DNA from: Gemmatimonadota bacterium
GTDB lineage: Bacteria; Gemmatimonadota; Gemmatimonadetes; Longimicrobiales; Gaopeijiaceae
DNA length: 64,000 bases
Reading direction: 5' to 3'
NCBI GenBank assembly: GCA_028873815.1
Contig: JAPPNN010000053.1
Span: 1-64,000 of the forward strand
Below the pieces are notes generated by a model that saw only the letters and a program-made list of their open reading frames with translations, did not search any database and had not been told where the DNA came from. The position numbers and the translations under genes are program-made. Positions 31,977 to 41,409 of this stretch are shown here, in pieces; within the stretch, counting starts at the first letter, position 1; the number at the start of each line of letters is the position of its first letter.

Positions 31977-33365
31977 GTGGAGGGATCGGGCCACGCGCTC
32001 TGGGGAGGGCGTTTCGAAGACGGGCTGTCGCCCGAGATGGAGGCTCTCAACCGCTCCCTCGACGTGGATTGGCGACTCTGGCGTCACGACGTCCGGGGAA
32101 GCCGGGCATGGGCGCGCGGACTTGAGCGGGCGGGGCTGCTCTCTTCCGCCGAGGCCCACGAGATCGATCGCGGCCTCGTCGAGGTCGCGGGCGACCTGGA
32201 GGCCGCCGGCGACCCATCCCGATTCACCGACGAGGACATCCACACCCTCGTCGAGCGTCTTCTGACCGGAAAGATCGGCACGGTTGGCGGCAAGCTCCAC
32301 ACAGGCCGATCCCGAAACGACCAGGTCTCCACCGACTTCAGGCTCTGGGGCAGGGAGGCGATCGATCGACTGCGAGGGAACCTGTCTTCGCTGATTACGA
32401 CGATAGCGGACAGGGCTCGGGAAAGCGCAGGCGTCGTGATGCCGGGCTACACCCACATGCAGCAGGCCCAGCCGGTAACGGCCGGCCACTGGCTGCTGTC
32501 CAGGGCCTGGCCCCTGGTGCGTGACATGGAGCACCTGGGTGCCGTGCGCAGGGAGTGCGACGTCCTTCCGCTGGGCTCGGGCGCAGTCGCCGGGTGTCCC
32601 TTTGACATCGATCGCGAGGCGCTGGCCGACGACCTTGGCTTCAGCCGTGTTTCCGAGAACTCCATGGACGGAGTCGCCGATCGCGACTGGGCGGTCCGTC
32701 TGCTTTTCGGAGCGGCTATGACAGGCGTACACCTATCCCAGCTGGCCGAAGACCTCGTTCTGTTCTCCAGCAGCGAATTCGGGTATGTGCGGCTGGGCGA
32801 CGCCTTCACTACGGGGTCGTCGCTGATGCCGCAGAAGCGGAATCCGGACGTGGCCGAGCTGACACGGGGCAAGTCGGGGCGGCTGGTCGGGAATCTGACC
32901 GGCACCCTTACCATGCTGAAGGGCCTGCCGACCGGATACAATCGCGACCTGCAGGAGGACAAGGAAGCCGTCTTCGATTCGGTGGATACGCTGGCTATGG
33001 TGTTGCCGGCGATCAGGGGGGCGGTTGCCGGCATGACGCTCGACGCGCGGCGGATGGGTCAGGCACTCCGCGCCGAACTCCATGCCACCGACCTCGCCGA
33101 CTATCTCGTGCGGCGCGGAGTGCCCTTTCGCACGGCGCATCACACCGTGGGCGAACTGGTGCGGGCCGCGGAGGGCGCGGACAAGGGGCTGGGAGACCTG
33201 ACCCTCGAGGAGATGACCACGGTCCATCCCGCTTTCGAAGAGGATGTCTTTGCAGTCTTCGATCCGGTCGCGTCGATTGAGTCTCGCGGCGTGCGCGGGG
33301 GCACGTCCAGCGCCGCGCTACAGGCCCAGTTGGAGGCACTGGCGGGGGCCCTGCGGCGGGCCTGA
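31977..33365 (+). CDS. argH: Argininosuccinate lyase
   Basis: Splits argininosuccinate into arginine and fumarate. From GTG 31977 the protein has 462 residues, the usual length, beginning with the conserved ALWGGRFEDGLSPEM. The fumarase/aspartase-superfamily signature GSSLMPQKRNPD is present near residue 280, with TGRSRNDQVSTD and GYTHMQQAQPV as substrate-binding blocks. The frame is open upstream inside argG but has no ArgH sequence there. It is cotranscribed with argG and ends 26 bp before the convergent aroF gene. Confidence 0.96.
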   Translation: MEGSGHALWGGRFEDGLSPEMEALNRSLDVDWRLWRHDVRGSRAWARGLERAGLLSSAEAHEIDRGLVEVAGDLEAAGDPSRFTDEDIHTLVERLLTGKIGTVGGKLHTGRSRNDQVSTDFRLWGREAIDRLRGNLSSLITTIADRARESAGVVMPGYTHMQQAQPVTAGHWLLSRAWPLVRDMEHLGAVRRECDVLPLGSGAVAGCPFDIDREALADDLGFSRVSENSMDGVADRDWAVRLLFGAAMTGVHLSQLAEDLVLFSSSEFGYVRLGDAFTTGSSLMPQKRNPDVAELTRGKSGRLVGNLTGTLTMLKGLPTGYNRDLQEDKEAVFDSVDTLAMVLPAIRGAVAGMTLDARRMGQALRAELHATDLADYLVRRGVPFRTAHHTVGELVRAAEGADKGLGDLTLEEMTTVHPAFEEDVFAVFDPVASIESRGVRGGTSSAALQAQLEALAGALRRA

Positions 33366-33391
33366 CCCCGGGTTGCCCGCGTCCCACGACG

Positions 33392-34408
33392 CTACATGGA
33401 CCGTCCCGCCGCCTCCGCGAAGACCGTCAGACTGTCCATGAGGTCGGCGAACTCCGCGAAGGTCAGTGACTGGTCTCCGTCGGACATGGCCGTCTCCGGG
33501 TCGGGGTGCACCTCCACGATGAGTCCATCCGCGCCAGCCGCGAGCGCCGCGTAGCTCAGCGGGGCCACCAGGTCCCGGCGCCCGCCGGCGTGCGACGGAT
33601 CGGCGATAACGGGGAGGTGTGTCTCCATCTTCAGCCACGGAATGGCGGCCAGATCGAAGGTATTCCGCGTCTCGGCCCCGAAGGTGCGGATTCCTCTTTC
33701 GCACAGCACGACCTGCATGTTGCCCCGGCTCATGACGTATTCCGCCGCGAGCAGCAGGTCCTTGAGCGTCGCCGACATGCCGCGTTTCAGCAGCACCGGG
33801 CGCTGCAGTTGTCCCACTTCCCGGAGCAGTGAGAAGTTCTGCATGTTCCGCGCCCCGATCTGCAGCATGTCGGCGTAGCTGGCCACCAGTTCCGCGTCGC
33901 GCGGGTCGAGCACTTCCGTCACGACGGGAAGCCCCGTTTCGCTTCGCACGCTCGACAGGATTCGCAGACCTTCTTCCTTGAGCCCGTCGAAGGAATAGGG
34001 AGAGGTCCGGGGCTTGAACGCGCCCCCGCGCAGGAGCGAGGCCCCCGATTCGGCGACGGCGCGGCCCGTCTCGAACATCATCGGGCTTCCCTCGACCGAG
34101 CAGGGGCCTGCCGCGACCAGGCATCTCGGTCCCCCAAAGCTGTGGTCGCCCACCCGCACCGTGGTGGTCGGATCGGCGGAAAAGCCGCGAGCCGCCAGCT
34201 TGTAGGGACGCATGACCGGATGCACCGACTGCACCCCGGGAATCGAAAGCAGCGGCAGGTTGGCCAGCCGGGCCTCGTCACCGATGCAGCCGATGATCGT
34301 CCGACTCTCTCCGATCGATATGTGGGTGCGAAGTCCGGCGCCTTCGACGCGCTCGCGGATGTAGTCGATCTGATCCGCGGTGATGTCCTTCCTGGCAACG
34401 ATGATCAC
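33392..34408 (-). CDS. aroF: 3-deoxy-7-phosphoheptulonate synthase (type I beta, with N-terminal ACT-like extension)
   Basis: First step of the shikimate pathway: PEP plus erythrose-4-phosphate to DAHP. 338 residues. A ferredoxin-like regulatory extension (about 1-70, [27 protein letters not shown] cut as two strands and helices) is typical of the Thermotoga/Bacillus-type enzyme. The TIM barrel follows with [41 protein letters not shown] and [13 protein letters not shown] (metal and PEP ligands). GTG 34408 is the start. It is divergent from rpiA, whose product pathway supplies erythrose-4-phosphate metabolism. Confidence 0.96.
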   Translation of the reverse strand: MIIVARKDITADQIDYIRERVEGAGLRTHISIGESRTIIGCIGDEARLANLPLLSIPGVQSVHPVMRPYKLAARGFSADPTTTVRVGDHSFGGPRCLVAAGPCSVEGSPMMFETGRAVAESGASLLRGGAFKPRTSPYSFDGLKEEGLRILSSVRSETGLPVVTEVLDPRDAELVASYADMLQIGARNMQNFSLLREVGQLQRPVLLKRGMSATLKDLLLAAEYVMSRGNMQVVLCERGIRTFGAETRNTFDLAAIPWLKMETHLPVIADPSHAGGRRDLVAPLSYAALAAGADGLIVEVHPDPETAMSDGDQSLTFAEFADLMDSLTVFAEAAGRSM

Positions 34409-34563
34409 GGTGAGGGTTCCCGGGGCTTCGATTCAAGAGGGATGATGGAGGCGGAAACAGATGAAGTATAGCACTCCTGGACGGTCCATCTGGAACCCCT
34501 TGGCGGCATGGCGTAGATTTGGGTCTCACCAACCCCCTTGAACCCCGGTCATCCGGTGAGGCC

Positions 34564-35289
34564 TTGACTCCATCAACCGTCGACCCGCCCACCGTCCACG
34601 AGTTCAAGAGCATGGCGGGGCTCGATGCGGCCGGCAGCGTGGAGTCCGGCATGCGGGTGGGGCTCGGGACCGGTTCGACCGTCGCTCACTTTCTCCTCCA
34701 TCTGGGGGACCGGATCGCAGGGGGTGAGCTTTCGGACGTGGTCGGCGTTCCCACCTCCATCCGAACGGAGACGGCGGCGCTCGAGCTGGGCATTCCGCTG
34801 GGGACGCTCGGCGAGCTCGGCGCACTCGACCTCACGGTCGATGGTGCCGACGAGGTGGATCCCCGGCTGAATCTCATCAAGGGGCTCGGCGGGGCGATGC
34901 TGAGGGAGAAGATGGTGGCGCAGGCATCGCGGCGAATGCTGGCGATCGTGGACGACACGAAGCTGGTCGCGCGGCTCGGCGAACGCGCGCCCGTGCCGGT
35001 CGAGGTGATCCGATTCGAGTTTGCGAGCCATCTGCCGTGGCTGGAGCGCATGGGGGCCGAGCCGGTCGTGCGCCGGAACGAAGATGGGAGCAGGTACCTG
35101 ACCGACAACGGAAACTTCGTGATCGATTGTCACTTCGCGGGTGGGATCCCCGATCCGGGCGCGTTCGACGCGGCGCTGGCGCGGCGGGCGGGCGTGGTCG
35201 AGTCGGGACTGTTTCTCGAGATGGCCGACGAGGCTGTCGTGGCGGGGAAGACGGGCGTGTATCGCATGACCGGGGAGGACTCGCGGTGA
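34564..35289 (+). CDS. rpiA: Ribose-5-phosphate isomerase A
   Basis: Interconverts ribose-5-phosphate and ribulose-5-phosphate. From TTG 34564 (GGTGAGG just upstream) it has 241 residues. The family blocks are VGLGTGSTVAHFL (phosphate binding), TVDGADEVDPRLNLIKGLGGAMLREK (catalytic Asp and Lys region, seen as adjacent motifs), and TDNGNFVIDCHF. The in-frame ATG at 34612 would remove the first helix and is less likely. Its stop overlaps the rpe GTG start (GTGA), so the two pentose-phosphate enzymes are translationally coupled. Confidence 0.95.
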   Translation: MTPSTVDPPTVHEFKSMAGLDAAGSVESGMRVGLGTGSTVAHFLLHLGDRIAGGELSDVVGVPTSIRTETAALELGIPLGTLGELGALDLTVDGADEVDPRLNLIKGLGGAMLREKMVAQASRRMLAIVDDTKLVARLGERAPVPVEVIRFEFASHLPWLERMGAEPVVRRNEDGSRYLTDNGNFVIDCHFAGGIPDPGAFDAALARRAGVVESGLFLEMADEAVVAGKTGVYRMTGEDSR

Positions 35290-35972
35290 TTCGGATCGCT
35301 CCATCCATTCTGGCCTGCCGCTTCGCCGAGCTGGGCAGCGAGGTGCGCGCGGTCGACGAAGCCGGAGCCGAGTGGATTCACGTAGACGTGATGGATGGGC
35401 ATTTCGTGCCGAATATCACGATCGGCCCCCTCATCGCCGACGCCGTGCGCCGGGTGACCTCGCGCACCGTGGACGTGCACCTGATGATCGAGGATCCCGA
35501 CCGTTACATCGGCGACTTTGCCGAGGCCGGCGCCGACGTGATCACCGTGCACGCCGAGGCTGCGGTCCACCTCCAGCGCACGCTCACGCAGATCCGGAGC
35601 ATGGGCAGGAAGGCAGGGGTGGCGCTGAACCCCGCCACGCCACTCGCCGCGGTCGAGGAGGTGCTGGACGATATCGATCTGCTCGTCATCATGACGGTGA
35701 ACCCGGGGTTCGGAGGCCAGGCGTTCATCCCCGGGTCGCTCGACAAGGTCGCGCGGGCGAGGAGAATGATCGAGGAGCAGCGGCCGGGCGAGGTGGCCAT
35801 CGAGGTGGACGGTGGCGTGAGCGCGGCGACAGCGCCGGCGCTCGTCCGGGCCGGGGCGACCGTACTGGTGGCGGGTTCCGCGGTCTTCGGTGATCCCGGC
35901 GGCCCCGGCGCCGGCGTGGATGCGATCCGCGCTGCGATACGGGACGTCACGTGGCGGCCGGAACGCCGCTGA
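35286..35972 (+). CDS. rpe: Ribulose-phosphate 3-epimerase
   Basis: Epimerises ribulose-5-phosphate to xylulose-5-phosphate. 228 residues from GTG 35286, starting with the canonical IAPSILACRFAELG. The TIM-barrel blocks HVDVMDGHFVPNITIGP (metal-binding His/Asp), VHLMIEDPDRYI, LIMTVNPGFGGQAFI (here VIMTVNPGFGGQAF) and IEVDGGVS are all present. It overlaps rpiA by 4 bp. The next gene starts 9 bp after its stop. Confidence 0.97.
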   Translation: MIRIAPSILACRFAELGSEVRAVDEAGAEWIHVDVMDGHFVPNITIGPLIADAVRRVTSRTVDVHLMIEDPDRYIGDFAEAGADVITVHAEAAVHLQRTLTQIRSMGRKAGVALNPATPLAAVEEVLDDIDLLVIMTVNPGFGGQAFIPGSLDKVARARRMIEEQRPGEVAIEVDGGVSAATAPALVRAGATVLVAGSAVFGDPGGPGAGVDAIRAAIRDVTWRPERR

Positions 35973-35981
35973 GGACCGCAC

Positions 35982-37370
35982 ATGCCCAAGCTCGTGCACG
36001 AGATGGAGCTGCCGTTTCCGGTCGAGCGCGTCTGGGACTGGCACATGCGGCCCGGCGCGCTCGAGCGCCTGATGCCGCCATGGGAGGACGCGCGGGTCGT
36101 GGCTCGCGAAGGCGGCATCCACGACGGCGGTCTCGTCCATGTGAGAGTCCGGCGCGGTCCGGTCAAGATCGACTTCAAGGCGAGGCATACCGCCTACGAC
36201 GAGGGCAGGCTCTTCCAGGACGAGCAGGAATCGGGCCCGATGGGGTCCTGGGTGCATCGCCACGAGTTTGAACCGCGGGGAGACGGCGCCACGGTGCTGC
36301 GCGACCGGATCACGTACGATCCTCCCCTTGGTCCCGCTACCGCGGCTTTGGCGGGCTCCACCATCGAAGGCGAGTTGAAGCGTCTCTTCCGCTTCCGCAA
36401 CCAGCGTCTCGTCCAGGACCTCCGGCGGCACGCCTCCCATGAAGGGCCGCTGCTGAGGGTCGCAATCACGGGAGCGGGCGGCTTCGTTGGCAGAGCGCTG
36501 TGCAACTTCCTGACCACTGGCGGCCACGAAGTCCTGCCCATCGTTCGCCGCAAGCCGCGCCGTGACCTGGGGGAGATCTACTGGGACCCGATGGAGGGAC
36601 GGATCGAGGGCGGCCGTCTCGAGGGGGTCGACGCCGTCGTGCACCTGGCGGGCGAGAACCTGTCGAAGGGCAGATGGACTCCGGCAAAGAAGAAGGCGAT
36701 CTGGCAGAGTCGCGTAGTCGGGACGCGCGTGCTGGCCGGTGCGCTCAACAGTCTGCGCAAACCACCCCGCGTGCTGGTATCGTCTTCCGCGATCGGCATC
36801 TATGGAAACCGGGGCAGCGAGCGGCTCGTCGAGACCAGCAAGCCGGGGAAGGGGTTCCTGGCTGACCTGTGCAGGGAGTGGGAGAAGGAGGCGCGTCTCG
36901 CGGAGCGGTCCGGGATCCGCGTCGTCCTGCTCCGGACCGGACTGGCGCTGAGTCCCGCTGGCGGCGCGCTCGGCACCATGCTGTTGCCCTTCAAGGTCGG
37001 GATCGGCGGGCGCCTGGGCAGCGGACGACAGTACGTCAGCTGGATCGACCACGACGACCTGGTCGGCCTCATCTTCCATGCCATCATCACGTCCTCGATG
37101 CGGGGACCAGTCAACGGAGTCGCCCCCCATCCCGTCCCCAATGCCACCTTCACGACCATCCTCGGCCGCACGCTTCGCCGTCCCACGCTGCTTCCGGTAC
37201 CGTCGTTGGCGGTCCGCGGCATGTTCGGCGAGATGGGGAAGACCCTGTTACTGGAGGGGGCCCGCGTAATCCCCGAGGCCGCCGCCCGGAACGGTTTTCG
37301 CTTCGACTTCGAGGGACTCGGCGAGTCGCTGGCCTTTCAGCTCGGGCGGACCGCGCCCGATTACCGGTAG
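35982..37370 (+). CDS. SRPBCC-NAD(P)-epimerase fusion, TIGR01777 family
   Basis: 462 residues. Residues about 1-150 are an SRPBCC/START-like domain (ELPFPVERVWDWHMRPGALERL). Residues about 158-460 are an extended SDR epimerase: nucleotide loop ITGAGGFVGRALCNFL, VVHLAGENLSKGRW, SSSAIGIYGNRG with the Tyr-containing active-site strand, and RTGLALSPAGGAL. The YfcH/TIGR01777 group is widespread and its substrate is not established. ATG 35982 has GAGGA 6 nt upstream. It lies in a run with rpe before it and pdxH 3 bp after its stop. Confidence 0.92.
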   Translation: MPKLVHEMELPFPVERVWDWHMRPGALERLMPPWEDARVVAREGGIHDGGLVHVRVRRGPVKIDFKARHTAYDEGRLFQDEQESGPMGSWVHRHEFEPRGDGATVLRDRITYDPPLGPATAALAGSTIEGELKRLFRFRNQRLVQDLRRHASHEGPLLRVAITGAGGFVGRALCNFLTTGGHEVLPIVRRKPRRDLGEIYWDPMEGRIEGGRLEGVDAVVHLAGENLSKGRWTPAKKKAIWQSRVVGTRVLAGALNSLRKPPRVLVSSSAIGIYGNRGSERLVETSKPGKGFLADLCREWEKEARLAERSGIRVVLLRTGLALSPAGGALGTMLLPFKVGIGGRLGSGRQYVSWIDHDDLVGLIFHAIITSSMRGPVNGVAPHPVPNATFTTILGRTLRRPTLLPVPSLAVRGMFGEMGKTLLLEGARVIPEAAARNGFRFDFEGLGESLAFQLGRTAPDYR

Positions 37371-37373
37371 CCC

Positions 37374-38006
37374 ATGGCGAACGGTTCCGTCCCGGATGGT
37401 GACGCGCTGGCGCGCGGCGATCTCGCGGCCGATCCCATCGAGCAGTTCGAACGCTGGTTCGCCGAAGCGGAGGCCGATCCGCGGATCGTGTTAGCCGAGG
37501 CGGTGTGCCTCTCCACGCTCGGGCCGGCCGACACGCCCGAAGGACGAATGGTGCTGCTCAAGGGATTCGACGAGCGCGGCTTCGTGTTCTACACCAACCT
37601 GGAGTCGGACAAGGGCCGGTCGCTGGACGCCCACCCGCGCGCGGGGTTGACCTTCTACTGGCAGCCGTTCGGACGCCAGGTACGGATTCGCGGCCACGTC
37701 GAGGCCGTGTCGCCGGAGGAGGCGGACGTCTATTTCGGCAGCCGTCCGCGCGGCAGCCGCATCGGTGCGTGGGCCTCGGACCAGAGCCGCGAACTGGAGA
37801 GCCGCGCCGTGCTGGAGGCCCGCGTGGCGGAGCTGGAAGACCGTTACGCCGGCCGCGACGTCCCCAGGCCTCCACACTGGTCCGGCTTCCGGATCGTTCC
37901 CGACCGGATCGAGTTCTGGCAGGAAGGCCGGGCGAGGCTCCACGACCGCTTCGCGTACAGGCGGGACGGTGCGGGCGCCTGGGCACGCCGCCGCCTTCAT
38001 CCCTGA
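37374..38006 (+). CDS. pdxH: Pyridoxamine 5'-phosphate oxidase
   Basis: FMN enzyme that oxidises pyridoxamine/pyridoxine 5'-phosphate to PLP. 210 residues, matching the family. Motifs: FERWFAEAEAD, the FMN-binding RMVLLKGFDERGFVFYTNLES (seen as MVLLKGFDERGFVFYTN), FYWQPFGRQVRIRGHVE, the SRIGAWASDQS phosphate-contact block and the C-terminal RIEFWQEGRARLHDR. The window encodes several PLP enzymes that would use its product. It ends 6 bp before the convergent three-domain protein gene. Confidence 0.96.
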   Translation: MANGSVPDGDALARGDLAADPIEQFERWFAEAEADPRIVLAEAVCLSTLGPADTPEGRMVLLKGFDERGFVFYTNLESDKGRSLDAHPRAGLTFYWQPFGRQVRIRGHVEAVSPEEADVYFGSRPRGSRIGAWASDQSRELESRAVLEARVAELEDRYAGRDVPRPPHWSGFRIVPDRIEFWQEGRARLHDRFAYRRDGAGAWARRRLHP

Positions 38007-38012
38007 GGTTCG

Positions 38013-41000
38013 TCAGACCGCGAGTGCCGTTTCGCCCAGCACAGCGTCCAGCGTGGCGATCAGTAGCTCGGCCTCGGCCTCGCCGAAGACGAGCGGGGGC
38101 TTGAATTTCAGCACGTTGTGGTTCGGGCCGTCCACGCTCAGGAAGACGCCGAGGTCCCGCGCCCGGTTCGCAATGTAGGTGCAGGCTTCCGGGTAGGGAT
38201 CGCGCGACTCGGGGTCGCGGACGAATTCCATTCCCAGAAAGAGTCCGCGGCCTCGCACATCGCCGACGATCGGGTGGTGGCGGGCCAGTTCGGTCAGGCC
38301 GTGCAGGAGGAGGCCGCCGACCCGGCGCGCGTGTTCCTGGAGTCCCCGTGACCGGATCTCGGCGAGGACGGCCCGGGCCGCCGCGCACGAAACCGGGTTG
38401 CCGCCGAAGGTGCTGAAATACTCCATCCCGTTGGCGAACGAATCGGCGATCTTGCGCGTGGTGACCACCGCGGCCACGGGATGGCCGTTTCCCATCGGCT
38501 TGCCCAGCGTCACGATGTCCGGCACCACGCCCTGCAGCTCGAATGCCCAGAAGGCATCGCCCACCCGGCCGAAGCCGACCTGCACCTCGTCGGCGACGCA
38601 CACGCCGCCGCCGCGCCGAACGTGGTCGAAAGCCGCCGGCAGGTAGCCGGGCGGGGGCTCGATCTGGCCGCCACAGCTCAGGATCGGCTCGGCCACGAAC
38701 GCCGCGACGCCGGGGTCCCCCGACTCCCGCGCCAGGCGCGAGGCGGCCTCGGCTACGTCGTCGGCGTAGAGAGCGCCGCTGTCGGAGCCCCGGTACCGCC
38801 CGCGGTAGGTGTCCGGCATCGGCGCGACCGCCACACGGTCGCCCGGCCCCGCGCCGCCCGGGCCGGCGAACTTGTAGTGGCTGATCTCGACCAGGGCGCC
38901 GGTGTTGCCGTGGTAGCCGCCCTCCAGGCAGACCACGCCGTCGTTGCCTGTGTGGCACCGCGCCATGCGCAGCGCGAGTTCGTTGGCCTCGCTCCCCGAG
39001 CAGACGAGGAAGACCACCTCGAGCGGTAAAGGGAAGTACTCCAGCAACTCTTCGGCGAGCGCGACGATCTGGGTGTGCAGGTAGCGGGTGTTGGTGTTGA
39101 GCACCCTCGAGTGCCGGGCGATCGCTTCCGCCACGCGGCGGTTGCCGTGGCCGACATGGGGCACGTTGTTGACCGTATCCAGGTAGCGCCTGCCCGTGTC
39201 GTCGTAGAGCCAGACACCGTGGCCGCGTACGATGTGGACAGGCCGGGCATAAGACAGACTGAGCGACGAACCCAAAACCGTCTTGCGTTTTGCGGTTAGA
39301 TCGGCAAATCGCAAGACGGAATCCGGCACAGAGGGAATCGGAGGGATGACTGGTGCGCCTTCGGCGGGTCGGTCCGTGGCCAGGGAAGCCAGGCCGGCGA
39401 GGGACGTCGGGTCCGGCAGGATGGACTCCCAGACCGAGCGGAGACGCTGCCGGGCGACGCCGGGGAAATCGCCGGGCGCAGGGGTGGCCGCGCCCTCATC
39501 GTACAGGGGGTCCAGGGCGATGATCTGCACGTGCAGATGAGGTGGCCAGCCCCCGTTGACCGCCGCGTCGCCCAGCCAGCCGATCACTTCGCCGGCTTGG
39601 ACGTTGGCGCCGGGCGTGAGATGTTCCAGCGTGGTTTGGTCAAGGTGGCCGTACAGGGTATGAAAGCCGAGCCCGTCCGCCGTCTCGTGCCGCAGGATCA
39701 CGGTGGGGCCGTAGTCGCGCGGCCGAGCGTTGTCGGCAACCGACGCCACGGTTCCGGCGAGGGGGGCCCGTACGGCGGTGCCCGGCGGAGCGAAGAGGTC
39801 GAGGCCGAGGTGGATCGTGCGAGACTCCGGGCCGTGATCTCCCCGGACCGCGAAAGCCGGGTCGTCGTACAGGATTCTCGCTTCTCCGTAGCGGCCCACT
39901 CCCACGGTCGCACCGGCCACCGCAATCGAGTCCTCGACCCAGGCGTCGAGGACACCGTCGGTGGTGCACGAATCCAGGTGCGGGAGGTCCAGGCTTTCGA
40001 CGGACAGGTCGATCAGACGAGGGCGCTCCAGCAGGTCGGGGGCCATGACGGGCGAGCGCGGCCCGGCATCATCCAGGCAGGCCAACACGGGCGCCAGGTG
40101 CGGGTTCGGGACCAGCGCGCACGCCTCTCGCATCCGGAATTCCGCCACTCGCCAATCGGCTTCCGCGAGCTGACCGAGAAGCCTCCATGCAGGCTTCTGG
40201 CTGACAGCCAGGTACTCGTTGTCCGGTTGCTCGCGCATCTGCCTGGCCTGGACGCTCACCGAAAGACACAGCCGCAGCGCCACCATCGGGATGATCGCGC
40301 GGCACTCCGCCTCCTCGAGCGGGGCGACGCGGGAGTAGCCGCACGCGACCGCGCAGGCCGCGGCCACCGGATCGTGCAACTCCATCATCGCGTACGCCGC
40401 CGCGACGGCCACCTCGGCTGCGCGCCAGCCGCGCGTCAGATCGCCAAAGTCGATCAATCCCGACAGCCGCGTCCCATCCAGTGACGGGGACACCATCACG
40501 TTGTAGTCGTTGGCGTCATTGTGGATCACCGAGCGGGGGAGCGCTCCCCGCAACGGGTCGAGAAGGCCGGTGGCGCGGTCCAGGGTCCCCTCCACCAGTT
40601 CACGCCCGTCCCGCAGCATGGGCAGGTGCGACGCGATCGTCTCGGCAGCCGACTCCATCCGCCACGCGAAGGCGCGGCCCAGCTCGGGGTGGTCGAAGGT
40701 GGACAGCGCGAGATCCAGTCGGGCGAGGAAAGCGCCGAGTTCCTCGAGGACGGGCAGCGAGCGCGGCCGGACATCCGCGAACGGATGCCCGGCAACCCAG
40801 GTAAGCGCGCACGCGAGGTGCGGCACCCCCTTGAAGTTGCCGACCGCTACGACCGGGCCCTGCTGTCCGGATGCCGCGGGTTGCACGACCCGGGGAATCG
40901 CGGCCGGCAGCGATGCGCCTTCGAGATGCTGGAGGGACTTCGTCACCAGGTCGAAAACTGCGTGCCGGGACGTGGGGCTCAGCTTGAGGACGAAGTCGTG

Positions 41001-41243
41001 CCGCGGCGCGGCAGCGGCCTCCAACAGGGAAGCGCCCGGTAGCCTGGCCGGGTCCGGCCCGGAGCCGGAGAACCGAAAGTTCAGATCGAATTCGCCCGGG
41101 AGCGCGCTGGCCTCGCCCTCGATTCCGAAGTGCTCCCGGGCGACGGCGGCCGCCCTCCGTGTGCGTCGGTTCAAGTCCACCCTTCGTGCCCGAGCCGTTT
41201 GCGCCGTATCGACGACGGCCAGACTAGCCCGGGCCACCATCAT
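38013..41243 (-). CDS. Three-domain fusion: APH-like kinase, M23 peptidase-like, class III aminotransferase/phospholyase
   Basis: 1076 residues. Residues about 1-340 resemble aminoglycoside/choline/homoserine kinases, with catalytic SVIHNDANDYNVM and metal-binding LIDFGDLTRG. Residues about 440-600 form an M23/LysM-associated fold with HLGLDLFAPPGTAVRAP and PPHLHVQI metal ligands. Residues about 640-1076 are a class III PLP enzyme with the Schiff-base lysine in TLGKPMGNGHPVAAVV, a motif shared with phosphoethanolamine and phosphohydroxylysine phospholyases. This three-part fusion is known in bacteria but its substrate is unsettled; a kinase plus phospho-lyase on an amino alcohol is an attractive inference. 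ATG 41243 is preferred over TTG 41249. Confidence 0.9.
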   Translation of the reverse strand: MMVARASLAVVDTAQTARARRVDLNRRTRRAAAVAREHFGIEGEASALPGEFDLNFRFSGSGPDPARLPGASLLEAAAAPRHDFVLKLSPTSRHAVFDLVTKSLQHLEGASLPAAIPRVVQPAASGQQGPVVAVGNFKGVPHLACALTWVAGHPFADVRPRSLPVLEELGAFLARLDLALSTFDHPELGRAFAWRMESAAETIASHLPMLRDGRELVEGTLDRATGLLDPLRGALPRSVIHNDANDYNVMVSPSLDGTRLSGLIDFGDLTRGWRAAEVAVAAAYAMMELHDPVAAACAVACGYSRVAPLEEAECRAIIPMVALRLCLSVSVQARQMREQPDNEYLAVSQKPAWRLLGQLAEADWRVAEFRMREACALVPNPHLAPVLACLDDAGPRSPVMAPDLLERPRLIDLSVESLDLPHLDSCTTDGVLDAWVEDSIAVAGATVGVGRYGEARILYDDPAFAVRGDHGPESRTIHLGLDLFAPPGTAVRAPLAGTVASVADNARPRDYGPTVILRHETADGLGFHTLYGHLDQTTLEHLTPGANVQAGEVIGWLGDAAVNGGWPPHLHVQIIALDPLYDEGAATPAPGDFPGVARQRLRSVWESILPDPTSLAGLASLATDRPAEGAPVIPPIPSVPDSVLRFADLTAKRKTVLGSSLSLSYARPVHIVRGHGVWLYDDTGRRYLDTVNNVPHVGHGNRRVAEAIARHSRVLNTNTRYLHTQIVALAEELLEYFPLPLEVVFLVCSGSEANELALRMARCHTGNDGVVCLEGGYHGNTGALVEISHYKFAGPGGAGPGDRVAVAPMPDTYRGRYRGSDSGALYADDVAEAASRLARESGDPGVAAFVAEPILSCGGQIEPPPGYLPAAFDHVRRGGGVCVADEVQVGFGRVGDAFWAFELQGVVPDIVTLGKPMGNGHPVAAVVTTRKIADSFANGMEYFSTFGGNPVSCAAARAVLAEIRSRGLQEHARRVGGLLLHGLTELARHHPIVGDVRGRGLFLGMEFVRDPESRDPYPEACTYIANRARDLGVFLSVDGPNHNVLKFKPPLVFGEAEAELLIATLDAVLGETALAV

Positions 41244-41409
41244 CGTCAACGCTCTCGCGACACCGCGAATCCTCTGTACACAGGAGGGTACACGCGTTGG
41301 CGTTCATGCCTTGCCGAGGTCCGCACGCCTTTGCTAGTGTGAAGGTGGCGTGCCCGTGACAAAGGCGAGCCCGCGCGTCGGGAGCGTCCGGATGAGCTGT
41401 GGAGCCCCA

